Shown here: in pieces, positions 36,575-49,528 of the stretch | Layout: each line of letters opens with the position of its first letter | Position numbering within the stretch: the first letter of the stretch is position 1 | Assembly: GCA_025403435.1 (NCBI GenBank) | Contig: CM046341.1 | Span: 21,103,460-21,167,459 of the forward strand | Origin: Artocarpus heterophyllus | Lineage: Eukaryota; Streptophyta; Magnoliopsida; Rosales; Moraceae | Length of the DNA: 64,000 bases | Direction: 5' to 3' | Notes under the pieces: model-generated | Database searches by the model: none | What the model saw: only the letters and a program-made list of their open reading frames with translations | What the model was told of the DNA's origin: nothing | Program-made: the position numbers and the translations under genes

Positions 36575-39500
36575 ATGTCTAAAAACGCTTTATCATCGAT
36601 ACTTGACAAAAACCAATTAACCGGTGAGAACTATAATGATTGGAAACGGAACCTGGACATCGTCCTTTCCTTTGAGAAACTGAAATATGTTCTGACAACT
36701 CCTTGTCCTCCCGAGCCTACGGGAGACTCAAGTAATGAGCAATTCCAAGCGTACGACCGCTGGAAAGATGCTAATGATCAGGCCCGCTGCTATGTTATGG
36801 CTAGCATGAATAACGTGCTGCAGGCTCAACATCAGGATTATGAGACTGCGAAGCAGATCTTGGATAATCTTGAGGACATGTTTGGAGGCCAGGCCATAAC
36901 AAAGCGGCAAGGGGCGCTTCGGAAACTCTTAAACTGTAGACAGAGACCGGGGACATCTGTAAAGGAGCACATGATGTTGGTCATGGGTTACCTCGCTGAG
37001 GCTCAAACCAATGGAGCCGACATCGATGCTGAAACTCAGATGACTATGGTCTTTGAGACTCTGTCTAAGGAATTTATTCCGTTTAGAGCTACTTTTAATC
37101 TAAGCAATAGACGGGATATGACCTTGACAGAACTGATGAAACAGTTACAAGAGTTTGAACTGCTGATCAGGGAGTCTCCTGCTGGTGGAGAGGCCAATAT
37201 GGTAGCTGCTTCTGGTTCCAATCCTAACTCTGGGAATGGAAAGAAGCAACGGGCCAAAAGTGGGAAGTCTTCTATTCCTATTGCTACCAAGAGCAAGAAG
37301 AAGAAGAAGAAGAACCCAAAGAAGCTTAAGTGCTTCTTTTGTGGTAAGGTCGGGCATATAAAGAAGCATTGCAAGGACTTCCTTTCCAAGGGAGGTAGGT
37401 GTGATCTTCTATATTTAGAAACTTGTTTGGTTGAGGAATCCAGTGACATTTGGGTCATAGATTCCGGTGCAACTAATCATGTTTGTGTTTCTCTGCAGGG
37501 ATTCAAAGAAACGAGAAGTCTACTTCGTGAAGACTTAACGCTTCGGATGGGCGATGGATCCTTGGTCTCAGCGGAAGCAGTGGGAGATGTCCATCTTTAT
37601 TTTGATAATTATAGGAGTTTAATTTTGCGAGATTGTTTTTATGTTCCTAAATTTAAAAGGAATTTAATTTCTGTATCTTCTTTATTTAAAGACTCCTACG
37701 TGGTATCTTTTAATGAAAAAGTGGTGATTCGTAAAAACAAATCTTTTATCTGTTCTGGATGGATGCAAAATAATCTATATTTTATCAAACCTAAGATGGA
37801 CCTATTGCTTAATGCTGAGATAAATGATAATGACTCAAAAAGACTTAAAACTTCTCACTCTAATAAGACTTATCTTTGGCATTTGCGCCTTGGCCATATT
37901 AACCTAAATAGGATTCAAAGGTTGGTAAGGGATGGACCTTTAAGTCACTTAAAGGTGGAATCTATACCTCAATGTGAGTCTTGTTTGGAGGGTAAAATGA
38001 CCAAAAGACCATACGGGTCTAAGGGCAATAGGGCCGAAGGGGTTCTAGAACTTGTGCATAGTGATGTTTGCGGACCGATGAACATCCGGGCACGAGGAGG
38101 GTATGAGTACTTCGTTACTTTTATTGACGATTACTCAAGATATGGGTATGTGTACCTAATGCACCACAAAAGCGAAACTTATGATAAGTTCAGGGAGTTT
38201 CGGGCTGAAGTGGAAAAGCAATTGGGTAGACCCATAAAGGCACTTCGATCTGATCGAGGTGGGGAATACCTTTCTGATGAGTTCTTGGGACACTTGTTAG
38301 AGAATGGGATTTTATCCCATTTGACTGCGCCGGGTACTCCGCAGCAGAATGGCGTAGCAGAGAGAAGGAATAGGACTTTGTTGGACATGATTCGGTCCAT
38401 GATGAGTTATTCATCATTGCCTTTATCCTTTTGGGGATATGCACTACAAACCGCATGTTATCTTTTGAACAATGTGCCTTCAAAATCGGTCCCTAAAACT
38501 CCTCACGAGTTGTGGACAAGACGGAAGACATCCTTAAACCATATTCGCATATGGGGATGTCCAGCTCATGTCCTGTTTAAGGATCCGAATAAGTTGGAAG
38601 CACGTTCAGAAGTTTGCGTGTTTGTAGGATATCCAAAAGGGACTAAAGGGGGTTATTTTTATAACCCAAAGGAAAATAAAGTCGTGGTTTCAACTAATGC
38701 AACTTTCCTTGAGGAGAGTTACATGAACGACTTTAAACCTCAAAGCAAAGTGGTGCTTGAGGAGTTGAGGGGTAATCCGTTTACTCCGGAGGTTCCGAAC
38801 GAAACCATTCCGATCGGTGTAGAAAAACCAAACAAACCTGAACAACAACCTCAGGGGCTTCGGCGTAGTGGGAGGATCGGGCGTCAACCTGAGAGGTATA
38901 TGTTCAATGGGGAGGTCTTTTTGGCTGAACCGGATGAACATGACAGGGATCCTTATACTTACGCAGAAGCTATGGAGGATGTTGATTCAAGACTCTGGAC
39001 AGAGGCCATGAACATTGAGATGAAGTCTATGGAGACTAATCGGGTCTGGGAGCTTGTGGATCTTCCCGAAGGGGTAAAACCCATAGGGAGTAAGTGGATC
39101 TACAAGAGGAAAGGAGGAGTGGATGGAAAGGTCGAAACCTTTAAGGCTAGACTGGTAGCTAAGGGTTATACGCAAAAGGAAGGAATCGATTATGAGGAAA
39201 CCTTTTCGCCTGTAGCCATGCTTAAGTCCATCCGGATTCTCTTGTCCATAGCTGCCGCTCTCGACTACGAGATTTGGCAGATGGATGTCAAGACGGCTTT
39301 TCTGAATGGCTATCTTGATGAGTCCATTTATATGGAACAACCAGACGGGTTCAAGGTCGCGGGTCAAGAGGGTAAGGTTTGTAAGCTGCTAAAGTCAATT
39401 TATGGACTTAAGCAGGCTTCTCGTTCTTGGAACATAAGATTTGATCAAGTGATCAAGACTTATGGGTTCTCACAAAATGTGGATGAACCATGTGTTTACA

Positions 39501-40528
39501 AACACATTAAGAATGGGAAGGTGGTTTTTCTACTACTCTATGTAGATGACATTCTGCTAATTGGCAATGACGTTGGGGCGTTGTCATCGGTCAAATTATG
39601 GTTGACCAAGCAGTTTGACATGAAGGACTTGGGTGAGGCTAATTTTGTTCTCGGTATCCAGATCTTTCGGGATAGGAAGAACAAAATGATAGCTTTGTCA
39701 CAGGCCAGCTACATAGATAAAATTCTCAGGAGGTTTGCAATGCAGGATTCCAAGAAAGGTGGGCAACCATCTAGGTCTGGAATTACTCTTTCTAAGAAAG
39801 ACTCTCCAAAGTCTTATGAAGAAAGAGAATACATGAAGAAGGTACCTTATGCTTCGGCAGTGGGTAGTCTCATGTATGCCATGCTTTGCACTCGACCGGA
39901 TATTAGCTATGCGGTCGGGATTGTGAGTCGATTTCAGGCGGATCCAGGACCGAACCATTGGGTTGTGGTAAAACATATTTTCAAGTACCTAAGAAGGACT
40001 CGAGGGTATATGCTTGTGTATTCGGGTAAGGATTTAACTCCTCTAGGATACACTGATTCGGATTTTCAATCCTGCCTGGATTATAGGAAATCGATATCGG
40101 GGTTTGTGTTTACTCTGGGTGGCGGTGCCATCAGTTGGAGAAGTGCGAAGCAAGATTGCACTTCGGATTCAACAATGGAGGCCGAGTATTTGGCAGCTAG
40201 TGATGCTTCGAAAGAAGCAGTGTGGCTCCGCAAGTTCCTTGGGGATCTTGAGGTAGTTCCGGGTGTGGATAAAGCGGTATCACTGTACTGTGATAACAGT
40301 GCGGCGGTAGCTAATGCTAAGGAACCAAGATTTCACAAGAAGAGTAAGCATATTGATCGGAAGTATCATGTGATAAAGGACTTCATTGAGAGCGGGCATG
40401 TCACGGTATGCAAGATCGCGTCAGAGGAAAATTTAGCTGATCCATTTACGAAGACACTTACTGGGAGAGTCTTCGAAAGGCATGTGGAAGCTATGGGGAT
40501 GCGAAATTTGCAGTATTTACTCACTTAG
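36575..40528 (+). CDS. E4 gag-pol polyprotein, Ty1/copia, intact
   Basis: One frame of 1317 residues that makes the particle protein and enzymes for retrotransposition. Gag domain at about 5-120 ([17 protein letters not shown]), Lys-rich tract, then CCHC knuckle C253-C266 ([14 protein letters not shown]). Aspartic protease DSGA with D296. Integrase zinc region H436, H441, C467, C470; integrase core D497, D560 and E596, with exactly 35 residues between the last two. Integrase C-terminal region with WGCPAHVLF and [12 protein letters not shown] with [25 protein letters not shown] and YVDD at 989-992. RNase H with [15 protein letters not shown] and [13 protein letters not shown]. An in-frame ATG at 36503 would add 24 residues. 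I prefer 36575 because the upstream ATG is out of frame in E2. Gag and pol are fused with no frameshift, as is usual for plant copia elements. Confidence 0.97.
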   Translation: MSKNALSSILDKNQLTGENYNDWKRNLDIVLSFEKLKYVLTTPCPPEPTGDSSNEQFQAYDRWKDANDQARCYVMASMNNVLQAQHQDYETAKQILDNLEDMFGGQAITKRQGALRKLLNCRQRPGTSVKEHMMLVMGYLAEAQTNGADIDAETQMTMVFETLSKEFIPFRATFNLSNRRDMTLTELMKQLQEFELLIRESPAGGEANMVAASGSNPNSGNGKKQRAKSGKSSIPIATKSKKKKKKNPKKLKCFFCGKVGHIKKHCKDFLSKGGRCDLLYLETCLVEESSDIWVIDSGATNHVCVSLQGFKETRSLLREDLTLRMGDGSLVSAEAVGDVHLYFDNYRSLILRDCFYVPKFKRNLISVSSLFKDSYVVSFNEKVVIRKNKSFICSGWMQNNLYFIKPKMDLLLNAEINDNDSKRLKTSHSNKTYLWHLRLGHINLNRIQRLVRDGPLSHLKVESIPQCESCLEGKMTKRPYGSKGNRAEGVLELVHSDVCGPMNIRARGGYEYFVTFIDDYSRYGYVYLMHHKSETYDKFREFRAEVEKQLGRPIKALRSDRGGEYLSDEFLGHLLENGILSHLTAPGTPQQNGVAERRNRTLLDMIRSMMSYSSLPLSFWGYALQTACYLLNNVPSKSVPKTPHELWTRRKTSLNHIRIWGCPAHVLFKDPNKLEARSEVCVFVGYPKGTKGGYFYNPKENKVVVSTNATFLEESYMNDFKPQSKVVLEELRGNPFTPEVPNETIPIGVEKPNKPEQQPQGLRRSGRIGRQPERYMFNGEVFLAEPDEHDRDPYTYAEAMEDVDSRLWTEAMNIEMKSMETNRVWELVDLPEGVKPIGSKWIYKRKGGVDGKVETFKARLVAKGYTQKEGIDYEETFSPVAMLKSIRILLSIAAALDYEIWQMDVKTAFLNGYLDESIYMEQPDGFKVAGQEGKVCKLLKSIYGLKQASRSWNIRFDQVIKTYGFSQNVDEPCVYKHIKNGKVVFLLLYVDDILLIGNDVGALSSVKLWLTKQFDMKDLGEANFVLGIQIFRDRKNKMIALSQASYIDKILRRFAMQDSKKGGQPSRSGITLSKKDSPKSYEEREYMKKVPYASAVGSLMYAMLCTRPDISYAVGIVSRFQADPGPNHWVVVKHIFKYLRRTRGYMLVYSGKDLTPLGYTDSDFQSCLDYRKSISGFVFTLGGGAISWRSAKQDCTSDSTMEAEYLAASDASKEAVWLRKFLGDLEVVPGVDKAVSLYCDNSAAVANAKEPRFHKKSKHIDRKYHVIKDFIESGHVTVCKIASEENLADPFTKTLTGRVFERHVEAMGMRNLQYLLT

Positions 40529-40531
40529 TGC

Positions 40532-40542
40532 AAGTGGGAGAT
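40532..40542 (+). other. E4 polypurine tract
   Basis: AAGTGGGAGAT directly before the 3' LTR, four bases after the gag-pol stop. It is the primer site for plus-strand synthesis. The same tract occurs in E2 and, on the other strand, in E3 and E7. Element O has an identical tract despite its unrelated LTR. Confidence 0.92.
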
Positions 40543-42553
40543 TGTTAGACATGTATGCTCTAAGGAGTAAAAATGTAATACGTTTTTGGAGACATTTTTA
40601 TCAATAAAGAATTTATTCATTTATATATACCAAATATTGTCCTCTTTACGTTCATATTTGTTGAATGTATGATAAGCAAACAGTAGTCTGAGACTGTCAG
40701 TCTAAACCTTAAGAGTTGGGCATATGATGGGATGATTATGCGGTAGACACGACTCTTAAGGTGATGGTCTAAAATATATGATCCGCAATCGAGTGAATAA
40801 AGTTGGGCGCTTTATTCATGTAAAGATTGTTATGTTGTCTATATCCCTTTTGGGAGATGGTTTGTCTTGGCCATTGGAGTTGGACTCCGTGAATAGAAAC
40901 ATTGGCGCGTTGTCATAGGTGACGATGTGTTGGATCGGGACATAAAGTGAATTGATTTGGATTAATAATTCTGTCTTGGCAAATCGATTCACTTTAGACA
41001 ATCATTTGTATTGTATCTTAATCCTGAGATGAAAAATGGGCCCGTTGTCTCGATTTGTGTCTTTTGATGTACCAATGGGTGACTCCCACATCTTTATAGT
41101 GGCATGCATGCCGGTACGTTGGAGGCATGACTCTTGGTAGCGTAGACTTGTTATTCATAGATATGGAATCCATAGCTCCTCTTTAGGAGTAATGATATCC
41201 TCTTTATATGCGTTGTCCTGTAATTGGAAAACTGGAGCGCTCAACCATTTGGATACATAGGTGTAACCGAATGGTATACTATCTTTGGATGGTAAGTTTT
41301 CTAATGGTGAGACAATGGAACGTAAGATAAAAATAATCAGGAAGGTAAGACAGAACTTGTCCTTAAGCCGGTTATGGATGATCATATGGGGATACGATAC
41401 ACTATGATATGTCATGGAGACTTAGCTACACGAGCTTCGTAATTCTATAAAGTTCGAGAGTGCAGCTCCAAGCTTTTAGTGGAGTAGCGTTGGAGTTGAT
41501 AATTGTGAAATGTATATCTGGGATATTGGGTTTCATAATTATCATGAGCTTGAACTTTATAGGTCCATTTTGGTCCCCTTTGCTAGCTCACAAAATCCTG
41601 TAACGACACGGCGTGCTTTTCCAATAATTGGTGACTTATGTTGGATTTATCAGATTGGTTTAAAATTTATAAGAATCAAATAATTCATGTCTGTTTATCG
41701 GTTGAATTAATTATGTAAGAAATTAGTTCAAGATGAACTTGTTGAATTATGGCGTTCGGATAATTCTTGTCTGTTTATTGGTTGTTTTAATTTTGGATAA
41801 TTAGAACAAGATAAACTTGTAGAATTATTGTGAATTGATTTATTTTCTTAGAGATTATCTTGATAAAGTTTGTTTTGATCAGATATCTTTTCTATTGGGC
41901 TATTTGAATCAAAACTGAGACTTTATCCTTTAGAATCTCGGGTGGAAAATAAAAGATTCGCGGAGATTTTTCTCGGCAGTTCGGCCTGCCTATCAGAAAG
42001 TTCGGCCTGCCTATCACATAGTTCGGCATGCCGACCGCGACGGTTAAGATTACGCGTTTTTCACGCGTATCTTATCAGATATTGATCCGAACTTGATTCT
42101 GTTTCGATTTTTGAGACCTAATCTGATATGGACTGACCCCAAGGACCAATAGGTATAAAAAGGGAGTGAGTCTAATGATTTACTCAGATCAATTTGAGAG
42201 ATTAAGAGTGATACTCTTCTAGTGAGCATCTGAAAACTCCCTGAGAGCTTTTGTTCACAAATCACGAACACTAGCTTTGGGTTCTCTCTATTGGTTGGAA
42301 GGAGAGTCACCGGTGGAAGAGCTGTACGTGTGAGCCCACACTCACTCCGGTTGTGGATAGAGAATAGCAAAGAAGACCAGTTGGTTGAGGCTCTTCTGGA
42401 ACGTTACTTCTCTACACAGGTCGCGGAGGTTCTTCGGCACACTGAGGTTAGTAAGATCTGTTTAATTTATACATATAACATGTCAAACTTGTGTTTTGGA
42501 AAATACTCTGATGAAAAATTCTAAAAATTCCGCTGCGCACTTTGTTTCCAACA
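40543..42553 (+). repeat. E4 3' LTR
   Basis: 2011 bp. It has three array units (cores 41983, 42004, 42025), whereas the 5' LTR has four; the missing unit is the one ending CCGAACTGGCCAG. Otherwise nearly identical to the 5' LTR by eye, which indicates recent insertion. Confidence 0.95.
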
Positions 42554-43182
42554 TAGTCTCCATAGACTTCATCTCTATGTTCATGGCCTTTGTCCAAAGT
42601 TTTCAATCAACATGCTCTATAGCTTCTATGTAAGTATAAGGATCCCTGTCATGTTCATCCGGTTTAGCCAAGAAGACTTCCCCATTGAACATATACCTCT
42701 CAGGTTGACGACCGATCCTCCCACTACGCCGAAGCCCCTGAGATTGTTGTTCAAGTTTGTTTGGTTTTTCTACACCGATCGGAACGGTTTCATTCGGAAC
42801 CTCCGGAGTGATCTAATCACTCCTTAACTCCTCAAGCACCACTTTGCTTCGAGGTTTAAAGTCGTCCATGTAACTCTCCTCAAGAAAAGTTGCATTAGCA
42901 GAAACCACGACTTTATTTTCCTTCGGGTTATAAAAATAACACCCTTTAGTCCCTTTTGGATATCCTACAAACATGCACACTTCCGAACGTGCTTCCAATT
43001 TATTCAGATCCTTAAACAGGACATGAGTCGGACATCCCCATATGCGAATATGGTTTAAGGATGTCTTCCTTCTTGTCCACAACTCGTGAGGAGTTTTAAG
43101 GACCGATTTTGAAGGCACATTGTTCAAAAGATAACATGCAGTTTGTAGTGCATATCCCCAAAAGGATGAAGGTAATGATGAA
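42554..43182 (-). pseudogene. E3 pol, integrase C-terminal part
   Basis: Continues E3 pol beyond the E4 insertion. Reading from 43182 leftwards: [50 protein letters not shown], then a stop after VLEELRSD and the linker to RT. The catalytic core is missing because coding sequence stops at the deletion junction at 43182/43183. Confidence 0.9.
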
Positions 43183-44758
43183 GGTCAGTCCTTATCAGAT
43201 TAGGTCTCAACAACTCGCAATAGAATCAAGTTCGGATCAATATCTTATAAAATTTGTGTGAAAACGCGTAATCTTATCTATCGTTGATCGACAGGCCGAA
43301 CAGGCCCCATCGGTAGGCCGAACTGCCACGTAAATATCTCCGTGAATCTTTTATTTTCCACCTGAGATTTTATAGGATAAAGTCTCAGTTTTGATTCAAA
43401 TAACCCAATAGAGAAGTTATCTGATCAAAACAAACTTTATCAGGATAATCTCTAAGAAAATAAATTAATTCACAATAATTCTACAAGTTTAGCTTGATTT
43501 AATTTATGCAATTAAATTAACCGATAAACAGACAAGAATTATCTGATCCCCATAATTCAACAAGTTTATCTTAAATTAATTTTATTACAAAATTAATTTA
43601 ACCAATAAACAGACATGAATTATTTGATTCTTTCAAATTTTAAACCAATCCGATAAATCCGACATAAGTCACCAATTATTGAAAAAGCACGCCGTATCGT
43701 TATAGGATTTTGTGAGCTAGCAAAGGGGACCAAAATGGACCTATAAAGTTCAAGCTCTCTATAATTATGAAACCCAATAGCCTAGATATACATTTCACAA
43801 TTATCAACTCCAACGCTATTCCACTAAAAGCTTGGACCTGCACTCTCAAACTTTGTAGAATTACGAAGCCCGTATAGCTAAGTCTCTATGACATATCAAA
43901 GTGTATCGTATCCCCATATGATAATCCATAATCAGCTTAAGGATAAGTTCTGTCTTACCTTCCTGATTATTTTTATCTTACGTTCCATTATCTCACATTA
44001 GAAAACTTACCATCCAAAGATAGTATATAATTCGGTTACACCTATGTATCCAAATGGTTGAGCGCTCCAGTTTTTCAATTACAGGATAACGCATATAAGA
44101 GGATATCATTACTCCTAAAGAGGAGCTATGGATTCCATATCTATGAGTAACAAGTCTACACTATCAAGAGTCATGCCTCTAACGTACGGGCATACATACT
44201 ACTATTGAGATGTGGGAGTCACCCTTTGGTACATCAAAAGACACAAGTCGAGACAACGGGCCCACTATCAATCTCAAGATTAAGATACAATATAAATGAT
44301 TGTCTAAAGTGAATCGATTTTCCAAGACAGAATTATTAATCTAAATCAATTCATTTTGTGTCCCGATCCAACACATCGTCACATATGACAACGTGCCAAT
44401 GTTTCTATTCACGGAGTCCAAGTCTGATGGTCAAGACAAACCATCTCCCAATAGGGATATAGCAACATAACAATCTTTACATGAATAAAGCGCCCAACTT
44501 TATTCCCTCGATTGTGGATCATATGTTTTAGACCGTCACCTTAAGAATCGTGTCTTCCACATAATTAGTCCATCATATGCCCAATTCTTAAAGGTTTAGA
44601 CCGACAGTCTCAGACTACTGTTTGCTTAACATACATTCAACAAATATGAACGTAAAGAGGACAAGATTTGGTATATGTAAATAAATAAATTCTTTATTGA
44701 TAAAAATGTCTTCAAAAACGTATTACATTTTTACTTCTTAGTGCATACATATCCAACA
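43183..44758 (-). repeat. E3 5' LTR remnant
   Basis: 1576 bp, equivalent to the E3 3' LTR minus its last 425 bp or so (TATA, R and U5). The outer end CATATCCAACA and TSD GGTCC are intact. Two array units remain (cores 43290 and 43312). Promoter and PBS are lost, so E3 could not be transcribed from this LTR or primed. Confidence 0.92.
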
Positions 44759-44763
44759 GGTCC

Positions 44764-45922
44764 TTCGAGGGCTACCCGCATACTATGAAGTTGGGCAAGA
44801 GGTGCTTTTTGCTGGTTCTAAGGACAGGTGTTGTTAGGACAAATGATGGAGATATGGCCCTCACGACTACAAGTGAAGCACTTGTTGTTGCCTAGACGAA
44901 ACTCTCTTGGATGCATCTTCCCACATATGGTGCATGGTTGGATCTGCTACTATTATTATGCTATTGTTGGTGTTGACCATTGCCTTTCTTTTTATTGTTT
45001 TGACCCCTCTAATTTTGAAAATTACCCTTTCATTTACTATTGTTCTAGTTTCTATTGTTGTGGTGGTTGTTGTTTCCTTGTGGTCAATGGTGATTATTCG
45101 AGTGGTTACCAAATTGTTCATGTGATGATCGGTTCTTTCTATCTTTTGGTAAATATTACTCCACCCGGAGTGCCGCACTAACCAAATCCTTCTGAGTATG
45201 GGTTCATTGGGCTCCATCGATAACCATGGCGATATCAAGTCGAAGGATTTTAATTAATCTTCTTACTTTCTCTTCATCATCTTGAACCATCTCACGACAT
45301 AAGCAGGCAAGTTGATTTAATTTTCCCACCACTTCAATTACAGGCATATCACCTTGTCATAAATTTTCAAGCTCGTCATAGTGTTTACGAGGAATGTTCA
45401 CGTAAAAGAATTCCTCATTAAAAACCATAACAAGATCATCCTAGGACATCTCACTAGCATTCTGGCTTTGCTCGACTCTTTCCCATCAGATATGAGCTTC
45501 CATAATAAGACAATATAAAGCACATAGGACTTTCTTATTATTGGTGAATTCCATTAGTTTGAGAGTAGCCTCTATTGTCCTTAAACAACCTTGAGCAACC
45601 AATGGATCATGGTACCTTCAAAATTTATAGGTTTAACATGCCTCCATCTAACTAGTAAAGCCTCCTAAGACACTGGCTTTTCAATCGCTTGAGTAGTGAG
45701 GGCTAAGGCTTCTTTTTCTTGTTGTTGAGGGGTAGTTGGTGCATTTTCATTTTGTCTATTCCCTCCTTGACCATTGCTTCTAAGCTCTTCTATCTCCTTC
45801 TATTGATTATCAAGCTGTTTCTAAAGATCCGCAATTATTGCCATCAAGTTGGCGTTCGTTGAAATGTTGGTTTTGGCCGCAGCTTGTCGGTAGGGTCTAG
45901 CTCTCCTACCTTGGCCGTTCAT
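44764..45922 (-). pseudogene. Ty3/gypsy gag, broken
   Basis: Start ATG at 45922-45920 (MNGQGRRARPYRQAAAKTN). A retrotransposon-gag domain follows (RTIEATLKLMEFTNNKKVLCALYCLIMEAH, in two readable parts), then a CCHC zinc knuckle CFTCSREGHISIIC at 44880-44839. Frameshifts and several stops interrupt it. It joins the protease segment at 29385 across E3. Confidence 0.82.
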
Positions 45923-46122
45923 ATTTACTTCTTATTGGTACATTGTAGATTAGGGGTTAGGGATGTGATTGTAACTTAGAATGGATTAAGCATCTTACTA
46001 GTACACATATGTATAATTACCATTATATAATATGTCCATCGACATCTATATATAAATTTTACTTACTTGGAGGATTTAGGATGGACGTGTGGTGATGTGT
46101 GTTGGAGACGAAAACCTCTCTA
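45923..46122 (-). other. Ty3/gypsy leader, cut by E5
   Basis: Sequence upstream of the gypsy gag start with no open frame of note. The primer binding site and 5' LTR are not seen, because E5 begins at 46123. The five bases before E5 are CTCTA, which should recur at the far end of E5 outside the window. Confidence 0.65.
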
Positions 46123-48133
46123 TGTTAGGCGTGTATGCCCTAAGGAGAAAAAATATAATATGTTTTTGGAGATATTTTTAGTAATAAATAATTTATTCAT
46201 TATTTATATACCAAATCTTGTCCTCTTTACATTCATATTTGTTGAATATATGTTAAGCAAACAAAAGTCTAAGACTACCATTTTAAACCTTTAAGAATTG
46301 GGTATATGATGGATAGATTTTACAAAAGACGTGATTCTTAAGGTGACAGTCTAAACCATAAGCTCCACAATCGAGGGAATAAAATTGGGCACTTTACTCA
46401 TGAAAAGATTGTCATGTTGTCTATATCCTTAATGGGAGATGGTTTGTCTTGACCATCAGAGGTGAACACCGTGAATAGAAACATTGGCACATTGTCATAG
46501 GTGACGATGTGTTAGATCGGGAGATAAAGTGAATTGATTTAGATTAATAATTTTGTCTCGGCAAATCAATTCACTTTAGACAATCATTTATATTGTATCT
46601 TAATCCTAAGATGAATAGTTGGCCCGTTGTCTTGACAAATGGCTTTGATGTACCAAAGGATGACATCCACATTTTAAAGTGGTACGCGTGACTGTAAGTT
46701 GGAGGCATGACTCTTGATAGCGTAGACCTGTTATTCATTGATATGGAATCCATAGCTCCTCCTTAGGAGTAATGATATCCTCTTATATGCGTTATCCTGT
46801 AATTAGAAAACTGGTGCATTTAACCATTTCGATACATATATATAACCGAATGGTATACTGTCTTTGGATGGTAAGTTTCCCAATAGTGAAATAATGAAAC
46901 GTAAGAGAAAAATAATCGAAAAGGTAAGACAAAACTTGTCCTTAAGCCAATTATGGATAATCCTATTGGGATAGTATACACTATAATATGTCATGAAGAC
47001 TTAGCTATTCAGGCTTCATAATTTTATATAGTTTGAGAGTGCAGCTCCAAGCTTTTAGTGGAGTAGCATTGGAGTTGATAATTGTGAAATGTATATATGA
47101 GATATTGGGTTTCATAATTATCTGAAGCTTGAACTATATAGGTCCATAAGTCCCCATTGCTAGCTCATAAAAATCCCGTAACAATACGGCGTGCTTTTCT
47201 AATAATTGGTGGTTTATGTCAGATTATCAGATTGGCTAAAGTTCTATAAAATCATATAATTAATGTCTGTTTATCAATTGAATTAATTTTGTGATAAAAT
47301 TAATACAAGATAAACTCGCTAAATTATCAGGATCAGATAATTCATGTCTGTTTATCGGTTGGATTAATTTTGAATTAATTTAAAATAAACTTGTTAAATT
47401 ATCAGGAATATTTACTTTAGAGATTATCTAGATATGACTATTTTAATCAGATAACTTCTCTATTAGGTTATTTAAATTAAAACTGAGGCTCTATCGCAAG
47501 AATCTCGAATGGGAAATAAAGATTCATAGGAATCTTTTATCGGAGGTGCGGCTGGCCGATCTTTAAGTTTAGCCTACCGATTATGGAGGATCGACAGGCC
47601 GATTTGCCAATTTAGCCCGCCGATTAAGCGATAAAAGTATCACACGTTTCACGCAGATTTTATCAGATATTGATTCTGATTCGATTTTTTGAGGCCTTTC
47701 TAATAGGGACTGACTCTTGGGCCCAACCTCTGTAAAAGGGGGGTGAGTCTCATTATTATTTAGATCAATTGAGAAATCTAGAATGAGACTCTGTAAGTGA
47801 GATTCTGAAACTCCCCGGAGAGCTATTATTCACAAATCACAAATTATAGCTTTGGGTATTTCTCAATTGGTTGGAAGGAGAGCCACATGAGAAAAGCTGA
47901 ACAACGTGAGCCCACATTCACTCTAATCGAGGATAGAGAATAGCAAAGAAGGCTAGTTGATTGAGGTCCTTCTGGAACGTTACTTCTCTTCACTGATTGC
48001 GACAGCTTTTTGGCATAAATAAGGTTAGTAAAATCTGGTTAATTTATGCATATAGTGTGTCAAACTTATGTTTTGGAAAATATTTTAATATTAAAAAAAT
48101 TTAAAAATTTTGCTACATACTATTTTTCTAACA
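46123..48133 (+). repeat. E5 5' LTR
   Basis: 2011 bp, TGTTAGGCGTG...TTTCTAACA. Array units at about 47545-47630 are degraded. The TATA region is damaged (TGTAAAAGGGGGG at about 47730). Confidence 0.93.
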
Positions 48134-49388
48134 ATTGGTATCAGAGCTAGATTTTTTATATAAATTTACAAGTTTGTGATCATGCTACATGTATAAATTA
48201 TGTGATCTTTATCTCTCTTATGCTTGAATTTAATTTTATAGAGAGTTGGCACTCTAGGTTTCATATATATTTATGTTACATTGATTATATGGTGAATGTT
48301 TATTAATTAATTGTGGTTGATTAAATTATTATTTATTTATTATATCGGTTATGGTTCATTAGAGGTTAGAATGTATATCTAGGTTTTTCATGTAATTAAA
48401 TGGTAGACTATCATCTCCGTCTAGGAATTATTATTGTATTTTAAATGTGTAAGAATTTTATAATTAAATAATTATTTAGAGAATACGGATCTAAAATACG
48501 GATGATAGTGTTCCCTAGTATTTCTTAAGTCTCTAATTTTATATTTTTGAATTGTTGAAAATAAAATTGATGAATTGTATTAAAAACTATATTTTCTAGA
48601 AAGGGGCGTTCTCTGCTCGGTCGGCATACCGACCTCTAGGTTTGACAGGCCGATGGTCGCAGGATTGGTAGGCCGGACTTCAGGTTCGGTAGGCCATCCA
48701 CAAGGTAGAAATTAGGTGGCTCTGGCAGTAGGCCTATCCGTTTTGACCGGTAGGCCAATTTTCAAGACTAGCAGGCCGGTGGGTCATGACCGGCAGATCG
48801 ATCACATAGATCAGCTTACTGGTAAAGAGTTGAAATTTCTTTTTAGAAAAGGTACAGTCTTCGATACAGTTTTAATTTTATTTTGGGACAATTTTGAGAA
48901 ACATTAAAATCTGGATATGATCAAAAATATGGAGTATTCGATCTATGCGGGATTAAAGATTGAAGATGGGCATTAATGAAGAAAGATACAGCTTAAGGAT
49001 TCAAGGATGAAGAATTGATAATATGTTTCGATTATTCTCTTATAATCTTTATTCTCTATTCTCTAGGGTGGAACCATAATATTACGGTTATTTATTATTA
49101 TTTTGCTTGTAGCTTTGCATGATTGTTTTGCTTGTCTATATTATAATATGATTTGCCATGTGTATTGATAACATGCCATATAGAATAGAGAGTGTTGCTT
49201 AATTAAAAATTGTTCATGCATGCTTTTAAAATAAAACCTTGATTTCAAAAGATTGAGTAGGAGAAGGTTTTCAAAGAAAGGATCTAAGCCCTCTATCGTT
49301 GATCCATAGGTAGCACATGGTGGTTCCAACCCCTAGAAAAGGACTTCATCATGTACCAGGTTGGATCTCCAAGAGAGGATCTCCATAG
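48134..49388 (+). other. E5 leader with PBS
   Basis: PBS TGGTATCAGAGCT (48136-48148). A degenerate palindromic array at about 48615-48820 has an added TCATGACCGGCAGATCGATCA stretch split by substitutions. The first CCTAGG hairpin is damaged (CCCCTAGAA at about 49330). The leader stops abruptly at the LTR scrap, so hairpins H2-H4 and the first part of gag are missing. Confidence 0.82.
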
Positions 49389-49528
49389 GTTGCTTAACAT
49401 ACATTCAATAAATATGAACATAAGGAGGAAAAGATTGGGTATGTAAATAATAAATAAATTCTTTATTGATAAAAATGTCTCCAAAAAATATATTACATTT
49501 TTACTCCTTAGGGCATACACGTCTAACA
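49389..49528 (-). repeat. Antisense LTR end fragment in E5
   Basis: 140 bp that match the outer end of an E-family LTR in minus orientation (TTGCTTAACATACATTCAA...CACGTCTAACA). The right edge is a true LTR terminus and abuts gag at TCTCCTG. The left edge is a deletion junction with the leader. This is the remnant of another antisense insertion that was later deleted together with E5 sequence. Confidence 0.9.

Larger units (their letters stand above)
32876..42553 (+). mobile_element. E4: intact Ty1/copia element with TSD TAGTC
   Basis: Complete element of 9678 bp. It has LTRs 32876-34907 and 40543-42553, PBS 34910-34922, leader, one open gag-pol frame, polypurine tract 40532-40542, and TAGTC duplications at 32871-32875 and 42554-42558. 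It sits in antisense orientation in the pol of E3, an element of its own family. All catalytic motifs are present. This is the best reference copy for the family and a candidate autonomous element. Confidence 0.97.
29386..44758 (-). mobile_element. E3: Ty1/copia element with TSD GGTCC, carrying E4 inside
   Basis: Minus-strand copy in the gypsy gag/protease region, flanked by GGTCC at 29381-29385 and 44759-44763. Without E4 it is about 5.7 kb. It has a full 3' LTR (29386-31366) and the RT/RNase H half of pol. An internal deletion then joins integrase directly to the middle of the 5' LTR. Gag, protease, integrase core, leader and PBS are gone. Confidence 0.94.
15369..46122 (-). mobile_element. 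Ty3/gypsy element, split by E2, E3 and E5
   Basis: Minus-strand element reassembled from segments between copia insertions: 3' LTR 15369-17234, RNase H and RT 17260-18777, protease 28685-29385, gag 44764-45922 and leader up to 46122, where E5 begins. The joins at E2 and E3 are exact because the copia target duplications (TGGTT, GGTCC) restore continuity. The order gag-protease-RT-RNase H is Ty3/gypsy. Integrase, expected between RNase H and the 3' LTR, is absent. The 5' LTR must lie beyond E5, off-window. Confidence 0.85.

Noticed and set aside
44828..45238. Overlapping plus- and minus-strand open frames of 117 and 123 codons, one of them Thr/Ile-rich and one hydrophobic
   Set aside because: Both are out-of-frame readings of the degenerate gypsy gag. 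The true frame is identified by the CCHC knuckle at 44880-44839.
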